Below are positions 13,901-26,300 of a stretch of 64,000 bases of DNA, one piece after another. Source of the stretch: Lytechinus pictus (Eukaryota > Echinodermata > Echinoidea > Temnopleuroida > Toxopneustidae); NCBI RefSeq assembly GCF_037042905.1, contig NC_087245.1, positions 14,306,001-14,370,000 on the forward strand, read 5' to 3'. Positions within the stretch are counted from its first letter, which is position 1. The number at the start of each line of letters is the position of its first letter. Position numbers and translations under genes: made by a program. Under the pieces are notes generated by a model. The model saw only the letters and a list, made by a program, of their open reading frames with translations. It was not told the DNA's origin and did no database searches.

Positions 13901-16058
13901 TTTAGGAGGCCACTTGAACCGTTCTTTGATATCAAGTGGATTTGTTTTAATCATGTACTTGAGTTATCCCTTTCTTTTCCTGTAACCAGTGGCAACACCA
14001 ATCTAATACAAGTAGGGGATAAGTGGATTGCAAAACAAAATGTTGGCCAGGGTATGGGCGGACAAGAACAAAATGCGTGTACCGCGAATCGAGCGCGAAG
14101 CGCGAGAATCATATCTGGTATATATGCAAAAGAAAGCTTCCTAAGAACGAGTGAGGAAAACTTTAAAAATTTACAAGAAAAATAATATTATTTGTCTTTG
14201 CACCTTGAATGAGAAGCTTATGTCAGAATTTAATTCCTATTTACAAATTGCTAAACAAAATTGTCATTTTTTTTTTATTTCTGGGGGTAGGCAATTGTCC
14301 CTATATGCCCCATTGGTTCAACGGCTTGCTGTTTTTTTTACTCCCTTCACAATTTGTTTATTTCTGTTATATGGGGGCTAATATCCTTCTACCTCCTTCA
14401 TCTCGTATAAACGTTACAACAAAACTAAGTATCTCTGTACACAAAACTAACAGGGAACTCTGTAAAATTTTCAACTTTCAGTTTCTGGTCAAAACTATTA
14501 CACTTTGTATTCACACAAAATATAGTCCTACACTAAACGAGGAAACAAAATGTATTTTGTGGAAGGCAATGCTATTTGGGATATAGAGTTTTACACTATA
14601 TATGAAGATGAAATAAGTAATCGTGAAAACCAATGTGTTTGTTTTCAGCTGAAATATCACTTCAGAGAAATGCAATCAAAGTCTGTAGAAGCATCGGAGT
14701 TCAAAGGGAAATGTGAGAACGAAACGAATTAAACAATACATGTCAAATTTGAAATTAATAAACGGAACAATTTAAAGGCAGCAAAGAAATATGATGACCT
14801 AGTAGTGCAAATTGCATCTCTCAATAAATTGTCATTACAAGCAGTTCATAGTTGCCATGTATTACTATGATTCAATTATATATTTATTTTCACACTTTGA
14901 AAACACATTGAAATATAACGCAACATAGGTAACAGCATCAATATATTATCATAAGAAAAATATCTTGGCTTGTCAGAGATGACTACCTGACATGATTAAT
15001 CTCAAATCCGTCTTGAAATCACCGATTATGCTATTCATTTGGATTATGTTCTAATGGAAATAAATATAAAATTATGAAAATGAAAGAAATGAAGATAAAA
15101 CTGAAGGCTTGAATCACGCCTGATATTAGGCATGCAGCAATACACAGTGTCGGATGCATATTTGAAAATAAAATGTTGATTTGACTAATGAGCCCCTGAT
15201 ATTATACATGTATCTGTAGAACTAGTCGATTTACGGTGAGAATAGTTAGCATTGCTCTTTGATACTGGATTAGTATCACTTGATTTCCCTCATAATATGA
15301 TTATAAATCAATTTCAAAATCAAAGCAATTAAACTAAAAATACAAACTTTCTCTCATACAAACCCATGTACGAAATAAATTGCATTACTAGCGTTGTTAT
15401 TGATTTATCATTACCATTCGGGCCTACCATTGTCATCAGTGTCATCATTGTGATCATAACTTTTAGGAATGATCATGATGGTCATCATTGTCATAATGAA
15501 ATTATTTATTTTGTTATCAAAGCCATCATGGCCGTCGTCGTCATCATCATCATCCCCGTCATCATCGTCATCACCACCACCACCACCATTGTCATCATCA
15601 TCGTCCTTGTCGTCATCATCGTCATCAACTTTATAATCGGACATGATTGTGGGCTCAATCGGTTGAGCGCCCGCCTCATAGAGATTTGGGTTCGATCTCT
15701 GCTGGCAGAGTGATACCAACACTTTTAAAATGGGACACTCAGCCTTCCTGCCAAGCGATCGACATTTCAGAATGAAAAAAGGCTGGGATTTGTGAGATGA
15801 CGACAGCATGGTTATTGTTACGCATGACAAACTAGAAAAAAGAAGGTATCATTGTTATTATCAATGTCATTATCATAAACAATATTGTTATCGCGTTCAC
15901 TGTGTTAACCATTAGGTACTAATCCGAACCTTATTAGTCACAGAAGCAAATATCGGCTCAACTGAAAACGAAATGAAAGTGAACTTACTTCCTCCAGAGC
16001 AGATGCCAGTCACCAACAGAAGATGAAAATATATATACCCCCTCCTAATACCTTCCAT
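4982..16058 (-). CDS. Two-CUB single-pass membrane protein (gene A), six exons
   Basis: Exons in transcript order: 16058-15989, 12912-12556, 10422-10063, 7998-7873, 6790-6630, 5998-4982. Lengths 70, 357, 360, 126, 161 and 1017 nt give 696 codons plus stop with every junction in phase. Junctions are phase 1 except the last, which is phase 0. Residues 1-23 look like a signal peptide (basic start, LLLVTGICSGG). Residues 24-143 and 143-263 are CUB-like: each has a GDG motif (SIGDGLK, YIGDGVK) and a terminal aromatic/Phe-rich strand, and each fills one phase 1-1 exon, as expected for shuffled CUB modules. Residues 263-305 form a Ser/Thr-rich stalk. A hydrophobic helix lies at about 317-341, followed by VKFRRRHH as stop-transfer. 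The 338-residue last exon is acidic and Ser-rich with scattered Tyr, a CRRC motif and an RCCCS cluster. This predicts a type I surface receptor or adhesion protein. No LDLa or other named module was seen, so it is not a plain neuropilin or NETO. Exon 1 is the least certain. Confidence 0.75.
8101..8315. mobile_element. TACACT-type MITE in gene A intron
   Basis: Ends TACACTCTAAATTCCAAGGA and its near-perfect complement; the middle is a dense set of TTTAAATCT/AGATTTAAA pairs. Probable TA target duplication. It lies 103 bp upstream of the stalk exon of gene A. Confidence 0.8.
8629..8862. mobile_element. TACACT-type MITE, second family
   Basis: Left end TACACTCTTAAAAAGGTTG, right end complementary to TACACACTTAAAATGTTG. 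The interior has repeated GGGTAA and TTACCCA motifs in both orientations. TA at both ends fits a TA target duplication. Confidence 0.75.
9167..9269. mobile_element. 103-bp hairpin element with 8-bp target duplication
   Basis: Arms of about 45 bp around a 10-base loop, starting CATGGACCTATCCACGGAGG, with only a few mismatches. Flanked on both sides by ATAACGTC (9159-9166 and 9270-9277), a clear 8-bp target duplication. It lies in the gene A intron between CUB2 and the stalk exon. Confidence 0.85.
10627..12329. mobile_element. TACACT-type MITE split by a later insertion
   Basis: Left end TACACTCTAAAAAATATTGG and right end complementary to TACACTGTAAAAAACATTGG, with inner pairs GGGTAATTGTGTGTCCAACC and complement. 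The two halves total about 263 bp and are separated by the hAT-like element at 10824-12263. It lies in the intron between the two CUB exons. Confidence 0.8.
10824..12263 (-). mobile_element. hAT-like 1.44 kb non-autonomous element, copy 1
   Basis: Ends CAACCGCGTAGCCAGG and, at the right, the complement of CAGGCGCGTAGCCAGG. It is collinear with 35598-37046 in opposite orientation over its full length. It carries palindromic GCGCGAAGCGCGC cores near 10865, 10895 and 10955 and a G/C-run end. No transposase frame. Target duplication no longer recognisable. Nested in the MITE at 10627-12329. Confidence 0.8.
15535..15640. repeat. (ATC)n-type trinucleotide microsatellite
   Basis: Imperfect ATC/GTC/ACC repeats. 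They create a spurious Asp-rich frame on the other strand. Confidence 0.85.
15645..15830 (+). repeat. tRNA-derived SINE
   Basis: Polymerase III type II promoter parts: box A-like GGGCTCAATCGG near 15650 and box B-like GGTTCGATCTC near 15689, spaced as in a tRNA head, followed by an unrelated body ending near an A-rich piece. It is not a functional tRNA because the cloverleaf is degraded. Intergenic in this model, but just downstream of gene A exon 1 on the opposite strand, so inside its first intron. Confidence 0.7.
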
Positions 16059-16838
16059 TAATAACAGATAATAAATGACATCCTAGAAGAAATATAAAAG
16101 ACAAATGCCTTGCCAAATCAAGATTGTGAGTGTCTCCAATAGATTGTCTCCAACCACTACTTTACTTATAAATCGTTGCAGTGTTATATTTTCTCTCTTA
16201 TCGCATGGCTTATCCCATTAACGAACACGGTTTCACATGAAGTATACTTTCACAAAGTTTTGAATATTAACAAATCTTTCTGAGCTGAAAGTAAAAGTGC
16301 AATGAAGAGTATTTGTGAAGTGGTCAAAGATATGGTTGGTAAGGTCAGATGATGGACATTATTTAATTTTATTTCTTTCGAGGAGGAAATATAAAATGTA
16401 GGAAAACACTTGTCCAGAAAACAACCAAATTGACCGCGACCCCTTAAAACTATTTATCTTTTATTTTATTTGATGACAAAATGAAAAAAAATGTTTCCTT
16501 CAGCGCTCTGGATCACCCATCATTAAAACCTTTTATTTCCACGAGAAGGTGGAATAATCAACATCAAATAATATACTACATGATTTCATCGGAACACTTT
16601 CCAGTCAAATTTATCGAAAATAACACATAAAATATACATTCAGACATGCTTTAGGTTAAATGTGAACATGAAGAATGTTCAAGAATGACATTATATGTTT
16701 CTCTATTTTCATGAGCGAGTGGAGAGCCGCAAGCAAATTGGTATCTGGGATATTGATAACACAGTCATGTTCAATATACTGTTACCCCAGTCATGAGATT
16801 CTCACTGAAATATTTCGTATTATCATCATACTGATTTT

Positions 16839-16862
16839 GTTAGGTTAGGTTAGGTTAGGTTA
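16839..16862 (+). repeat. Short (TTAGG)n run
   Basis: Four and a half perfect copies of a 5-bp unit (GTTAG frame). The arthropod-type telomere unit is TTAGG, but the run is too short to mean more than a microsatellite. Confidence 0.8.
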
Positions 16863-17251
16863 TAAGTCACAGGCTGGTAAAATTATAAAAGTTATCTTAT
16901 ACAGGTTGTCCTCCGGGTGTAATTTGATTACTTATAAGGAAAGAAAAATATGCATATCTTGCACATTACATTATTGAAATTTATTAGATATTATTTTGAG
17001 TTTTCCATGCATGGATGGGTAATGTAATCAAATGGATCATCCACAGAGGCATGTGAGCGGGTTTATAAGATGGAGTGCTGGTTGATATGAAAAAAATGAC
17101 AAGCACCAAAATGTGTGTGTGTGTGTGGGGGGGGGGGGGGCTCACTCCAGATTGCAGGCGCCTTTTGTCCAAAAAAATCCAAATGAAACACAAACCCCTC
17201 TAAAAAAATGAAATGTGGCTCTGGCCTATGTGTTATTTTATCCACATAGCA

Positions 17252-17537
17252 TACACTGTTGAAAAATCCTGATTTTACTGATAAAAAAGAAGATTTTGCA
17301 GAAAGCAATAACAGAATCATTCTATAAATTCATAAAACAGGATTTTTTTCTGCAATTTAACAGAACAGGTCTGTTTAAAAAGGGGAAAAGGGTGTTTTCT
17401 TTAAGGAAATATGTAAGGTTCCATACACCAAATACCAATTTCCTGTAAGATTACGCAATCTGGTCAGATTACAGGTGTTCTCGAGACTCTGCTGCAGGAA
17501 CTTCTTTTATTTTAAGAATAAATTTTCTAACAGTGTA
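17252..17537. mobile_element. TACACTGTT-ended MITE
   Basis: Left end TACACTGTTGAAAAAT and right end ATTTTCTAACAGTGTA, with TA at both ends. About 286 bp, non-coding. The ends match the TACACT families at 8629 and 10627. Confidence 0.75.
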
Positions 17538-20306
17538 CCAACCAAATTTCCAGGGGCTATACAAGCAACCCCCTCCCCACAGCCCCTCCTCCCAGAGCCA
17601 TGATCATCCATGGTCATCATTGAGGAGACTTAGCGTTGCATTCGTTCATTACAAGAAATATTTACATGATGATAAATGAGGCTTTAGGTAAAAGCAAGCA
17701 CTAGTATCAAATACGAGTACTGATTATGCAAAGTTGGATCTTTGACATATATACATAATTATTTTGTGTTCGTTTTCACGTTTATTAAAGGGTTATTCCA
17801 TGAAAAATACATTAATCCCTGCAATGGCCGATTGGCCGGAAGAATCGCAGAAATGGGGCAAAATGATATAATTTTCCTACCATCACCTAGGGTTAAAATA
17901 AATTCTAGACAAATTTATGGGTCAAGCGAATATGTCTCAATTCTGTATTGTTTAACAACCAGGATCTAAATGAACTTGATATGTGATACTGGGCTGATAG
18001 TACTTTAATGACGTATTATTTTTTTATCAATAATACCCCACGGAAATAGTCACAATTTGATTCCGGTCATTTGTATCATGTATGTATGCTAAAGCCTCGT
18101 ACCAACTGTCGTGCGATCCATTACGAACGCTACGATTGGACCTTCGTAACTGATCACGAAAATTTTTGAACCATGCAATTTTTTTTCTACGATCATTACG
18201 ATTTCTACGACTGATCTGATAAAATCTAATACGATCTGTTATGATCACTACGATTACTCCACGAGTAAAAGCACCGTTTCAATTGTATCGCGAATCGTGA
18301 CAGATGGAACTAGGTATTATGAGCTCAAATACAAACAACAACAACAAAACTTGACAAAATCAAATAGGACGAAATAAGCTCAAACATACCTTTAATGCGG
18401 GTTGCACCCATATTACATACTAAATGACAGAGTCACCTGGGTGCAACTATCATTTCAGTCATAAAGGTCCATTTCTGGCCACATTTGACTAATATAAAGT
18501 ATTTGAACAGGGCCGATGCCACAAAGGGGGGGGGGGGGGCAAACCATCCAACGAGTTTTCAAGTAGAGACAAAGAAGAAAGCAAGAAGGAAAGCAACGAG
18601 CCTAAACGAAGAAAGATTTGGGTAGCTGCACTTGACCTCAATGATGTCAGCTTTATATCACTTTTCTCCCTGTCGAGATAGCCTAATGTCGTCGCCTCTC
18701 TTCGTGACTGACTAGATATGCAGTTGTCTCTTACTGACTATCATTTTAGTATTTTCTGATTATTTTGTCAAAGAATGTCAAAAAACAAAAGCAGCGTAAT
18801 GAGCAGATAACTATGAGGGAGCCCAGACGTGATAGATAGGGCTAAATTTTTAAAGAGTTTATAGCGAACAAGCAAAGTTTTTAAATTTGTTTCATGCATG
18901 TTTCATCTAATTTTGTGATACATTTGACATGATATTCAGAAAATAATCATATTTCACCCTTTTCCATTTTTGGTTATTGGTCTCTTTTTTTGGGGGGGGG
19001 GGAGGAGGGGGAAGCTTCTCCAATTTGTACACCAGTGATTACAATGAACCTTTGGAAACCTTTTAAGCTCTAGATCACAACTTGAGGTAAATTAGCACCA
19101 ATCCATACAATTTATTTACTAATCAGGAGCGCGCTCCAGTTTTAGTCTATATACATATACTTAAATTATGTTTTGATCTATATTTATGTCATGCATTTCA
19201 TACAAATGCCATGCTAACCCTAAGTTCGTGCTTTTCTTTGTTTTCATGCATAATTATCATTAAATACACACCAAATGTTATTTTAGTAAATCGAATTAGT
19301 ATATATATCCATCATTGACCCGTATGACGATGACGTATCGAAACAGTCGACATTTTAATGCGATCGCTGCATCACTTCAATAAGTCATGTACCAAATAAT
19401 TATGTAGATTAATAGTTGGTTTGAACATTCCTTGTTTAGTAAAATGAAGTCAGGAAAACCCAAAATTGGACAATCCAGAAACAGGCAGCGGCATAAATGT
19501 AATTATCGTTCTTCCTAAATAATTTATGAGAGTAGTATATTGAAATATAATTACTGATCAATCTGAGGATAGTTTCCTTGAATGGTAGTTTTGGTTTTGA
19601 TACCAAGGCCGTTGCACTGTGAATTTTTAAGCTTTTATATGGACAGGCACCTTGAATTGTAAATAAAACGAAAGGAGATAAACACTACGCGAACATCCGC
19701 CAAAAAAAAGAAGAAAGAAATAGATAAAACTGAAATGACAGCACTCGGATATCATATTCATGAGACTCCATAATGGACCAGCAACCCGATGCTCTACGTC
19801 CTTGAACCTGTTTCCTCATGCATTATTACTGTGCATGTATAATAGCTTTTTATCAATGACATGCAAGAGCTTTTTTCTTCATTTGAAAATTAATCCGCTT
19901 TAGCGATGTAACTCTACAGTACTGCTGTCAATATCGGCGCATTAAGTTCTTTTGACGCAGCGGCGTCCGTATAGCCCTACTCATTAGTGTCAACAATCAT
20001 AAAAGGCCTATAAAAGGGGAAATGATGATTTTTGTTATCTTAAATCCTTTACATTTTTAAGGATTTCTTTTCTATATATCTTCTTCTCTAAAAATGTTAT
20101 GCAATAAGGTGCTCATATCATCCGCGTATCACATTCTCTCTGTATCCCTCTTTTTTTTAACGATGAGACTCTACATTCGCTTTTCATCGAGAGAATTGAT
20201 ATTCTGAAAGAAGACTCTTTACGGAAAGACATCAAAGTTCACTACGACGTTTGACTACGATTTATCCGTCAGTCATATCAAAGGACAGTGCCCACTGCTT
20301 ATAATC

Positions 20307-23300
20307 ATGACGCCGAACGTCACCGACAACGCTACGGTTCAACACCGGTTCATGCACGACCTCGGGAGCCCTGCCCAGATTGCCGAGATCCTGACGCTGA
20401 GCGTCATCCTAATCGTAGCATTATCGGCAAATATCGTGGCTTTCACTACGATCGTTCAGGATAGGAAACTGAGGAGTAATCCACATAACCTTCTCGTACT
20501 GAACCTCATAGTGATGGATTTGGGTATCGCTGTCCTCAGCATGACTTTCTCCATGATTTCAATCTTTGATGGCGGTCGGCTTCTCGAGGCTTTTCCAATC
20601 TTATGCAAGGTAAAAATCATTATTATTATAAAATTATGTACAGGGGTGGCGTCACGGGGCAGGGACAACAGGCCCTATTGTGTTTTGTTATTCTTAAAAA
20701 AAGAGGAGACAATGACAAAAGAGAGTAAAAAGAGAGTGAGAAAGTTATTTTTGAAAAAAAAAAAGGAAGAGATTGTGAAAAGAAAAGGCTTACCAGTAGT
20801 TGCGGAACTATGTAATCAATACTAAGCATACCCTTATTTTTTCACTGATAGAAAAAAAAAGAGAGAAAACATTTAAAGTTCACTACTTAAGTATACGCAG
20901 GCCCCGTCTTTTGCTATTTGAATGATATGAAGAGTAGGAGATCTAGCTGTTTGCTATAGAGGATTTGACAAATTGTCTGACGATGAGTGGCGACAAACTG
21001 GGTCCTCATCCCCACGCCGGAAGACCCACCACTCTTCTGCCTGGGCGATATTATGAGCACCAGATAAATATGATCCACTGATTACGTATAATTATGATAT
21101 ACATGGAGGTTCACTGTTACAAGTACTTCAACTCTGATTTAATTTTTTAATTCAATTCATTTCGAAAAGCAAGGTTTTACATTCAAAATCATTTGAGCTT
21201 AAAAAAGCATTCGAAAGCTTAATATTCAAATGTTGTCTACGCCCCTGCTGTAAAAGATGCAGCTAAAACATGTTGAGGCTGCAAAACTACATCCTAACAG
21301 AGCTTTCAGTTGCATTTGATGGGTGCCAAATGTATATTAGTGTGTTCGTTGACATGTTTTTGATAATATATGCGAATGAATTACGGAGAAATAATTGTTT
21401 TCATGATGAGTGTTCCAATGAACTAGTGTATAGCTTCAATAGACCGAGGTCAAAAAGCACTTTGGATATTATCAAGAATCGTGCTCTGGGGATAACTGAA
21501 ACCATAATGACCTTGTAACTCTTAATAGAATCGTGCTTCAAGCTACACTTTCTTCAGAATTTAATGAAGTGTTCGTCTTTCATCCAAGGATATCTGCAAA
21601 AGAATCATTACAATTCAATCGAATCGACTTCTTTAGACAATGGTGCATCATGGAATGGCTTTGTGAGTTTCATTACTTAAAGGTCAAGTCCATCCCAGAA
21701 AATAATTGATTTGAATAAATAGAGAAAATTTAAACATGAATAACGCTGAAAACTTCATCAAAATTGGATGTAAAATAAGAAAGTTATGACATTTTAAAGT
21801 TTCGCTTATTTTTCACAAAACAGTTCTATGCTCAACTCAGTGATATGCAAATGAGAGAGTCGATGATGTCACTCACTCACTATTTCTTTTGTTTTTTATT
21901 GTTTGAATAATACAATATTTCAATTTTTAATAATTCGACCATTAGGAACCCCTTGCTTGAACCACAAATGTTAAAATAATGGAATTGCATGTGTTCAGGG
22001 AGGAATGAAACTTTGTTTCACATGACAATGACGAAAAAAATCCAAATATTTCATATTTCATATAATAAAATACATAAGAAATAGTGAGTGGATGATGTCA
22101 TTGGTCCCCTCATTTGCATGCCGACCAGGATGTGCATATAACTGTTTTGGAAAAATTGAGTGAAACTTTGAAGTGTTATAACTTTCTTATTTTACGTCCG
22201 ATTTTGATGAAATTTTCAGTGTTATGCTTGTTTGATTTTTCTCTTTCTATTCAAATCAGCTTTTTGTTGGGGTGAACTTGTCCTTTAAATGTTGAAAACT
22301 TTCCAAATTGAAAAAAAGAATAGAAAAAAAATTGAAGACAGGTATATTTCTTTTATACTCAATTTTATGTTCACATGATAGGGTAGTACATCATGACAAT
22401 TTAGTTTCTCATAAGAATATTGCAATAAGTGAGAATAAAAAACATGGTTTTTCTCGGAATGTTCTAAAATGGACCTAACCCCTTTTGCAACTAAACTCTT
22501 CAAATATAGACCCACTTGAATGATAACATGCTAATTAACTACTCAATACATTACCGCAATAATTGTGTTACCAAGTAGCAAAACAATTTTTTCCTCTCAA
22601 AACATTTCTCTATACAATTTAAAGGTCAATTTATTCTCTGTAGTGTTAGTAGATATCTGGAAACGTATATTTTAAGACTATGAGAGACCATCCACACACA
22701 TTAAGTTCACACCCCTTTAATGTTTTCTGTACTGCATTGTATCACAAATTCGCTTATGCCGCTTGTTTGGCGCATGGAAATAAAAGAAATGTTGGCGTTT
22801 CATGTGTAATACAATGATTATCTCTTTTTTATGGGTTAATTGATAAACCTTTCTTGTATAAATCATTCACAAACGAAATGATATTGCACGTATTGGAAAA
22901 CTGTAGGCCTACTCAATAATACAAGTACTACGATGAATGCAAAATAACCCTTGAAATATATCATGATTGGGTACGTAGCCATTAGCCAAATTGATAAAAG
23001 TAAATGGCGAATCCATGGAAACTCCACACTACTTCACCTAACAATTTCAAATCGTTTACTCTTTCATTTCATTTAAACCAGAGGCAGAGGCGTACGCAGG
23101 GGGTGGTGTAAGAGGTGTTCAACACTCTTCAATTTTTGGATACCCAACCCCCCTAAAATTTAGTTTAAGACCTTTTTTTTTGCTTGTCGAATTTTTTTTT
23201 GAGGTACGAAAGCAAAACGACGTAACATTTTTGGTGAACACCCTTTTTTTTTTTTTTGGGGGGGGTTGTCAACATTTCATTCAGCTTGAACCCCCCCCCT

Positions 23301-26300
23301 CAACAATCATGCGTACGCTACTGATTTAAACTACTCTCTAGCAATGACACAATATTTGAAAATATGAAAGGGGATAACACAACCTATATTTCTAATTAAA
23401 AAACAACAACATTTCTAAAGATAGATGGGTAAAAGAAAATAAGCAGTTTCAATCGCAGAAAAAAATCTTAAAATCCATTGCACTCCCTATTTATTTGCCA
23501 AGCATGCAAGTATTTGCAATAAAAACGTTTTTCAATCTCGCACAAAAGGTGAAGTACGACCAGTTAAATGGTGACAAAATGATTATTGCCATGACAGAAA
23601 CAATTAAGCTTTCCCACCTTAGATTATAATGTTATCACACCGCTCTTTTATCTGTAACAACCTTTATTTTTAAAAAGCATTCAGTCACTAAAAGCACAAA
23701 CCAATAAAAAAATACTGACATAATATCCCCTCTAGTTATTTTTAATAATTTCATCTTCATTTAATTATTTACATGCTTTTCTTTTGCAGATCAATGGCTT
23801 TGGCGCTTCTATGTGCACCATAGGAAACTTCGCGACTGTCTTGTTCATTTCAACTGACCGGTTAATGGCGGTTGTTTGGTCTGCTCGCTATCCGTCTTCC
23901 CGTAAGCGGGTAACCGTCATGATCGTCATCATCTGGATCATTTCGCTATTGGTCGGCATAGCACCGTTGACTGGTGAGATTCTGCTTCTTTTGATCCATC
24001 AGACGATGTACGGAATTCTAAGATTATCATAGCAGGGGTCGCGGAACAGTTTTTAAACTGGGGGGAGGGGGGGGGGCTGAAAATCATAATCAGATGGTAA
24101 TTTTTACGTTTTTGAACACGGGTTTGGGAAAAGTGGGTGGGGGGCTGAAACCCACCATGCCCACCCACCCCTACCCTCCGTTTCCGCGGTCCCTGCATAG
24201 ACCTTATAAAAGGTGGTTCTCAATATGATGGAAGAAAGGTGACCTTTGTGTTCATGTCAAAGAATTCAGGGGATAAAGGGAGAAAACCCTTCTTTCCCAA
24301 AAGAGGTTGAGTTTTGTCACAAAAGGCTTAGAATCATACTAGGGAGTATTCGCAATTGCGACGCTAACAAATTCTACAACGTAGGCCTATAACATTTATT
24401 GTCAAAATGACATTCATGACCAAGCAGTAGGCCTATTTTTGAAAGTTGGTGGACCAAAAACAGCAGTTTCATCTTTGACTCCGGACAAACGACACATTCG
24501 CATTTCTTCGTCAGCTCCGAATATTACGACGATCAGCTGTCTCGGTTCACCAATCTTTGACAGAGGCCTATTCCTACAGTAACATTAATAATGCGAGCGT
24601 GAGGCGCGAGCAAAAAATTATCGATATTCTGATCTGAAACTGGATAATTCAAGCACGTTTTAAATAAAGAACAAGTTGCGTATCTCAATAAACATGCCTG
24701 TGCGTGTTTTAGACCTGCATGCATTCTGAATACATTTTCCAATCATGAAGATCAATAATGCAAGCTCGAAGCGCGAGCTGAACACATTTGGTATTCCGAT
24801 CTGAAAAGGGTCAATTCAAGCACTATTTCAAGCACTGTGTAGGAAAATTGTAAAGTGGATGTGGATCACACTTAATGAATAATGCGAGCGCGAAGCGCGA
24901 GCTGATATTTTTTAAATCATTATTTTGACCTTGAAACGGGACATTCTAAGGACATTTTGCCATCATATGAAAATGGTGACTATCTTCCTATTATTCCTAA
25001 GCGCGAGATGAAACTTGTCGATATTCCATTGTGTAATAGGGCCAATTTAGTTATAAGGAATTCATGAAAATTTTATTTTCTTATTTATTAATCTAATATG
25101 CTTAACCAGAGCGTGGAATTTGTTGATATTTAGGCCAAAAAAATGGACATTTTAAGCATTTTGTAGTTATGAATAGGACGCATTGGTTAATATTATTTAA
25201 CAATGCGAGCGCAAATCGCGAGCCGAATTTTTTTATAAACTGTAATGAAAAGGGGATTTCCTAAGTAGCTTGTTATAGAATTAATATACATGTAAAGGTA
25301 TACATAACTCACCAATCAAAATGAACCTGTAGTAGAACCTGCTCTTATTATGATCATGCGACGAGAATTTAAAACCAAATCGATGCACCAATATTTTTGG
25401 AACAGTGACAAGTCTTATTGCCATGTCCCTCACCAAGGTATGACATAGCTAAAAAACAAGTCGTACGATTGATAACCTTCAATATTCATGTCCATCAAAT
25501 TAAAAGAACAAACTAATAAGTCCATCGATTAAGCTGTCTTGGGTACTGGAATTAAGGTGTGTTTTGGTATTTTCCCCATGATTTATTTCATGGACCTAGT
25601 AGGTCCATGGTTACTTCAAAGGAAGAACAAAAACACTTCCAAATTATTACGTGATGAGCCAGGTGTGCGGCCTTTTCAGTGCATACATTATCTTTTGTTA
25701 GGAACACTTTAACTCCCTCCCTTCGTAACAAAAATGCCATTTAAAAACGTCACCTGAACCGAATTAGTTTGGACTTTTATTATGTTACAGAGCGCCTCTC
25801 CTACTACCATTATAGCAGTTCAACCCATCACTGCTCTCCGGCATGGACGAACTGCATCTTCTATGTCTTTAACCTTACCTTCATCTACGGACTGGCAGTC
25901 CCCACCATGCTCATCTCTCACGCTTTTATCATCTATAAATTGAGAGCAAAAGAGAAGAAGCTTAGATCGTATGGTGTCGGCAAGTCAGGGCAAGCTCAGG
26001 CAAGCAATCCGGAGAAACATATCAGTACTTTATCGGGATCAGCTGGAATGGGAACTGACATATCTATGGAAGGCAAGTGAAGTAGAACGGAGAATGGATC
26101 TTAGAAAAGAGGGGCCAAAGAAAGTGGGCTGAATTCCTAATATTTGCTCCTAACATTTGACTAGATAGGGGCATTGTTATCACTTCAGTAAATATAGATT
26201 AGACATAATTGTGGACACCCAACCCGACACCCCGCTCGACACATTCTGTGGATCCTCGGGTGTTGCTGTTTTTTTTTTTCTTTCTTCCTTTCGTTCTTTC

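Larger units (their letters stand above)
16059..20306. other. Intergenic region between genes A and B
   Basis: Shared upstream region of divergent genes A and B, 4.2 kb. Contains a (TTAGG)4 run at 16839-16862, a (TG)n/G run at 17112-17140, a MITE at 17252-17537, a TACGAT-rich stretch at 18080-18290 and G runs at 18528 and 18992. No other gene seen. Confidence 0.55.

Noticed and set aside
15645-15720. Possible tRNA gene
   Set aside because: A and B boxes are present but the cloverleaf arms do not pair and the sequence continues as a SINE body.
15411-15830. Asp-rich minus-strand frame
   Set aside because: It is the antisense of an ATC microsatellite plus SINE sequence and has low complexity.
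20610-20825. Read-through of GPCR exon 1 into a 172-residue protein
   Set aside because: The frame passes a good donor at 20610 and enters low-complexity Lys-rich sequence; splicing to 23790 restores TM3.
26077-26082. GT donor for GPCR exon 3
   Set aside because: It gives phase 2, which does not match the phase 1 exon at 27114; the GC donor four bases earlier does.
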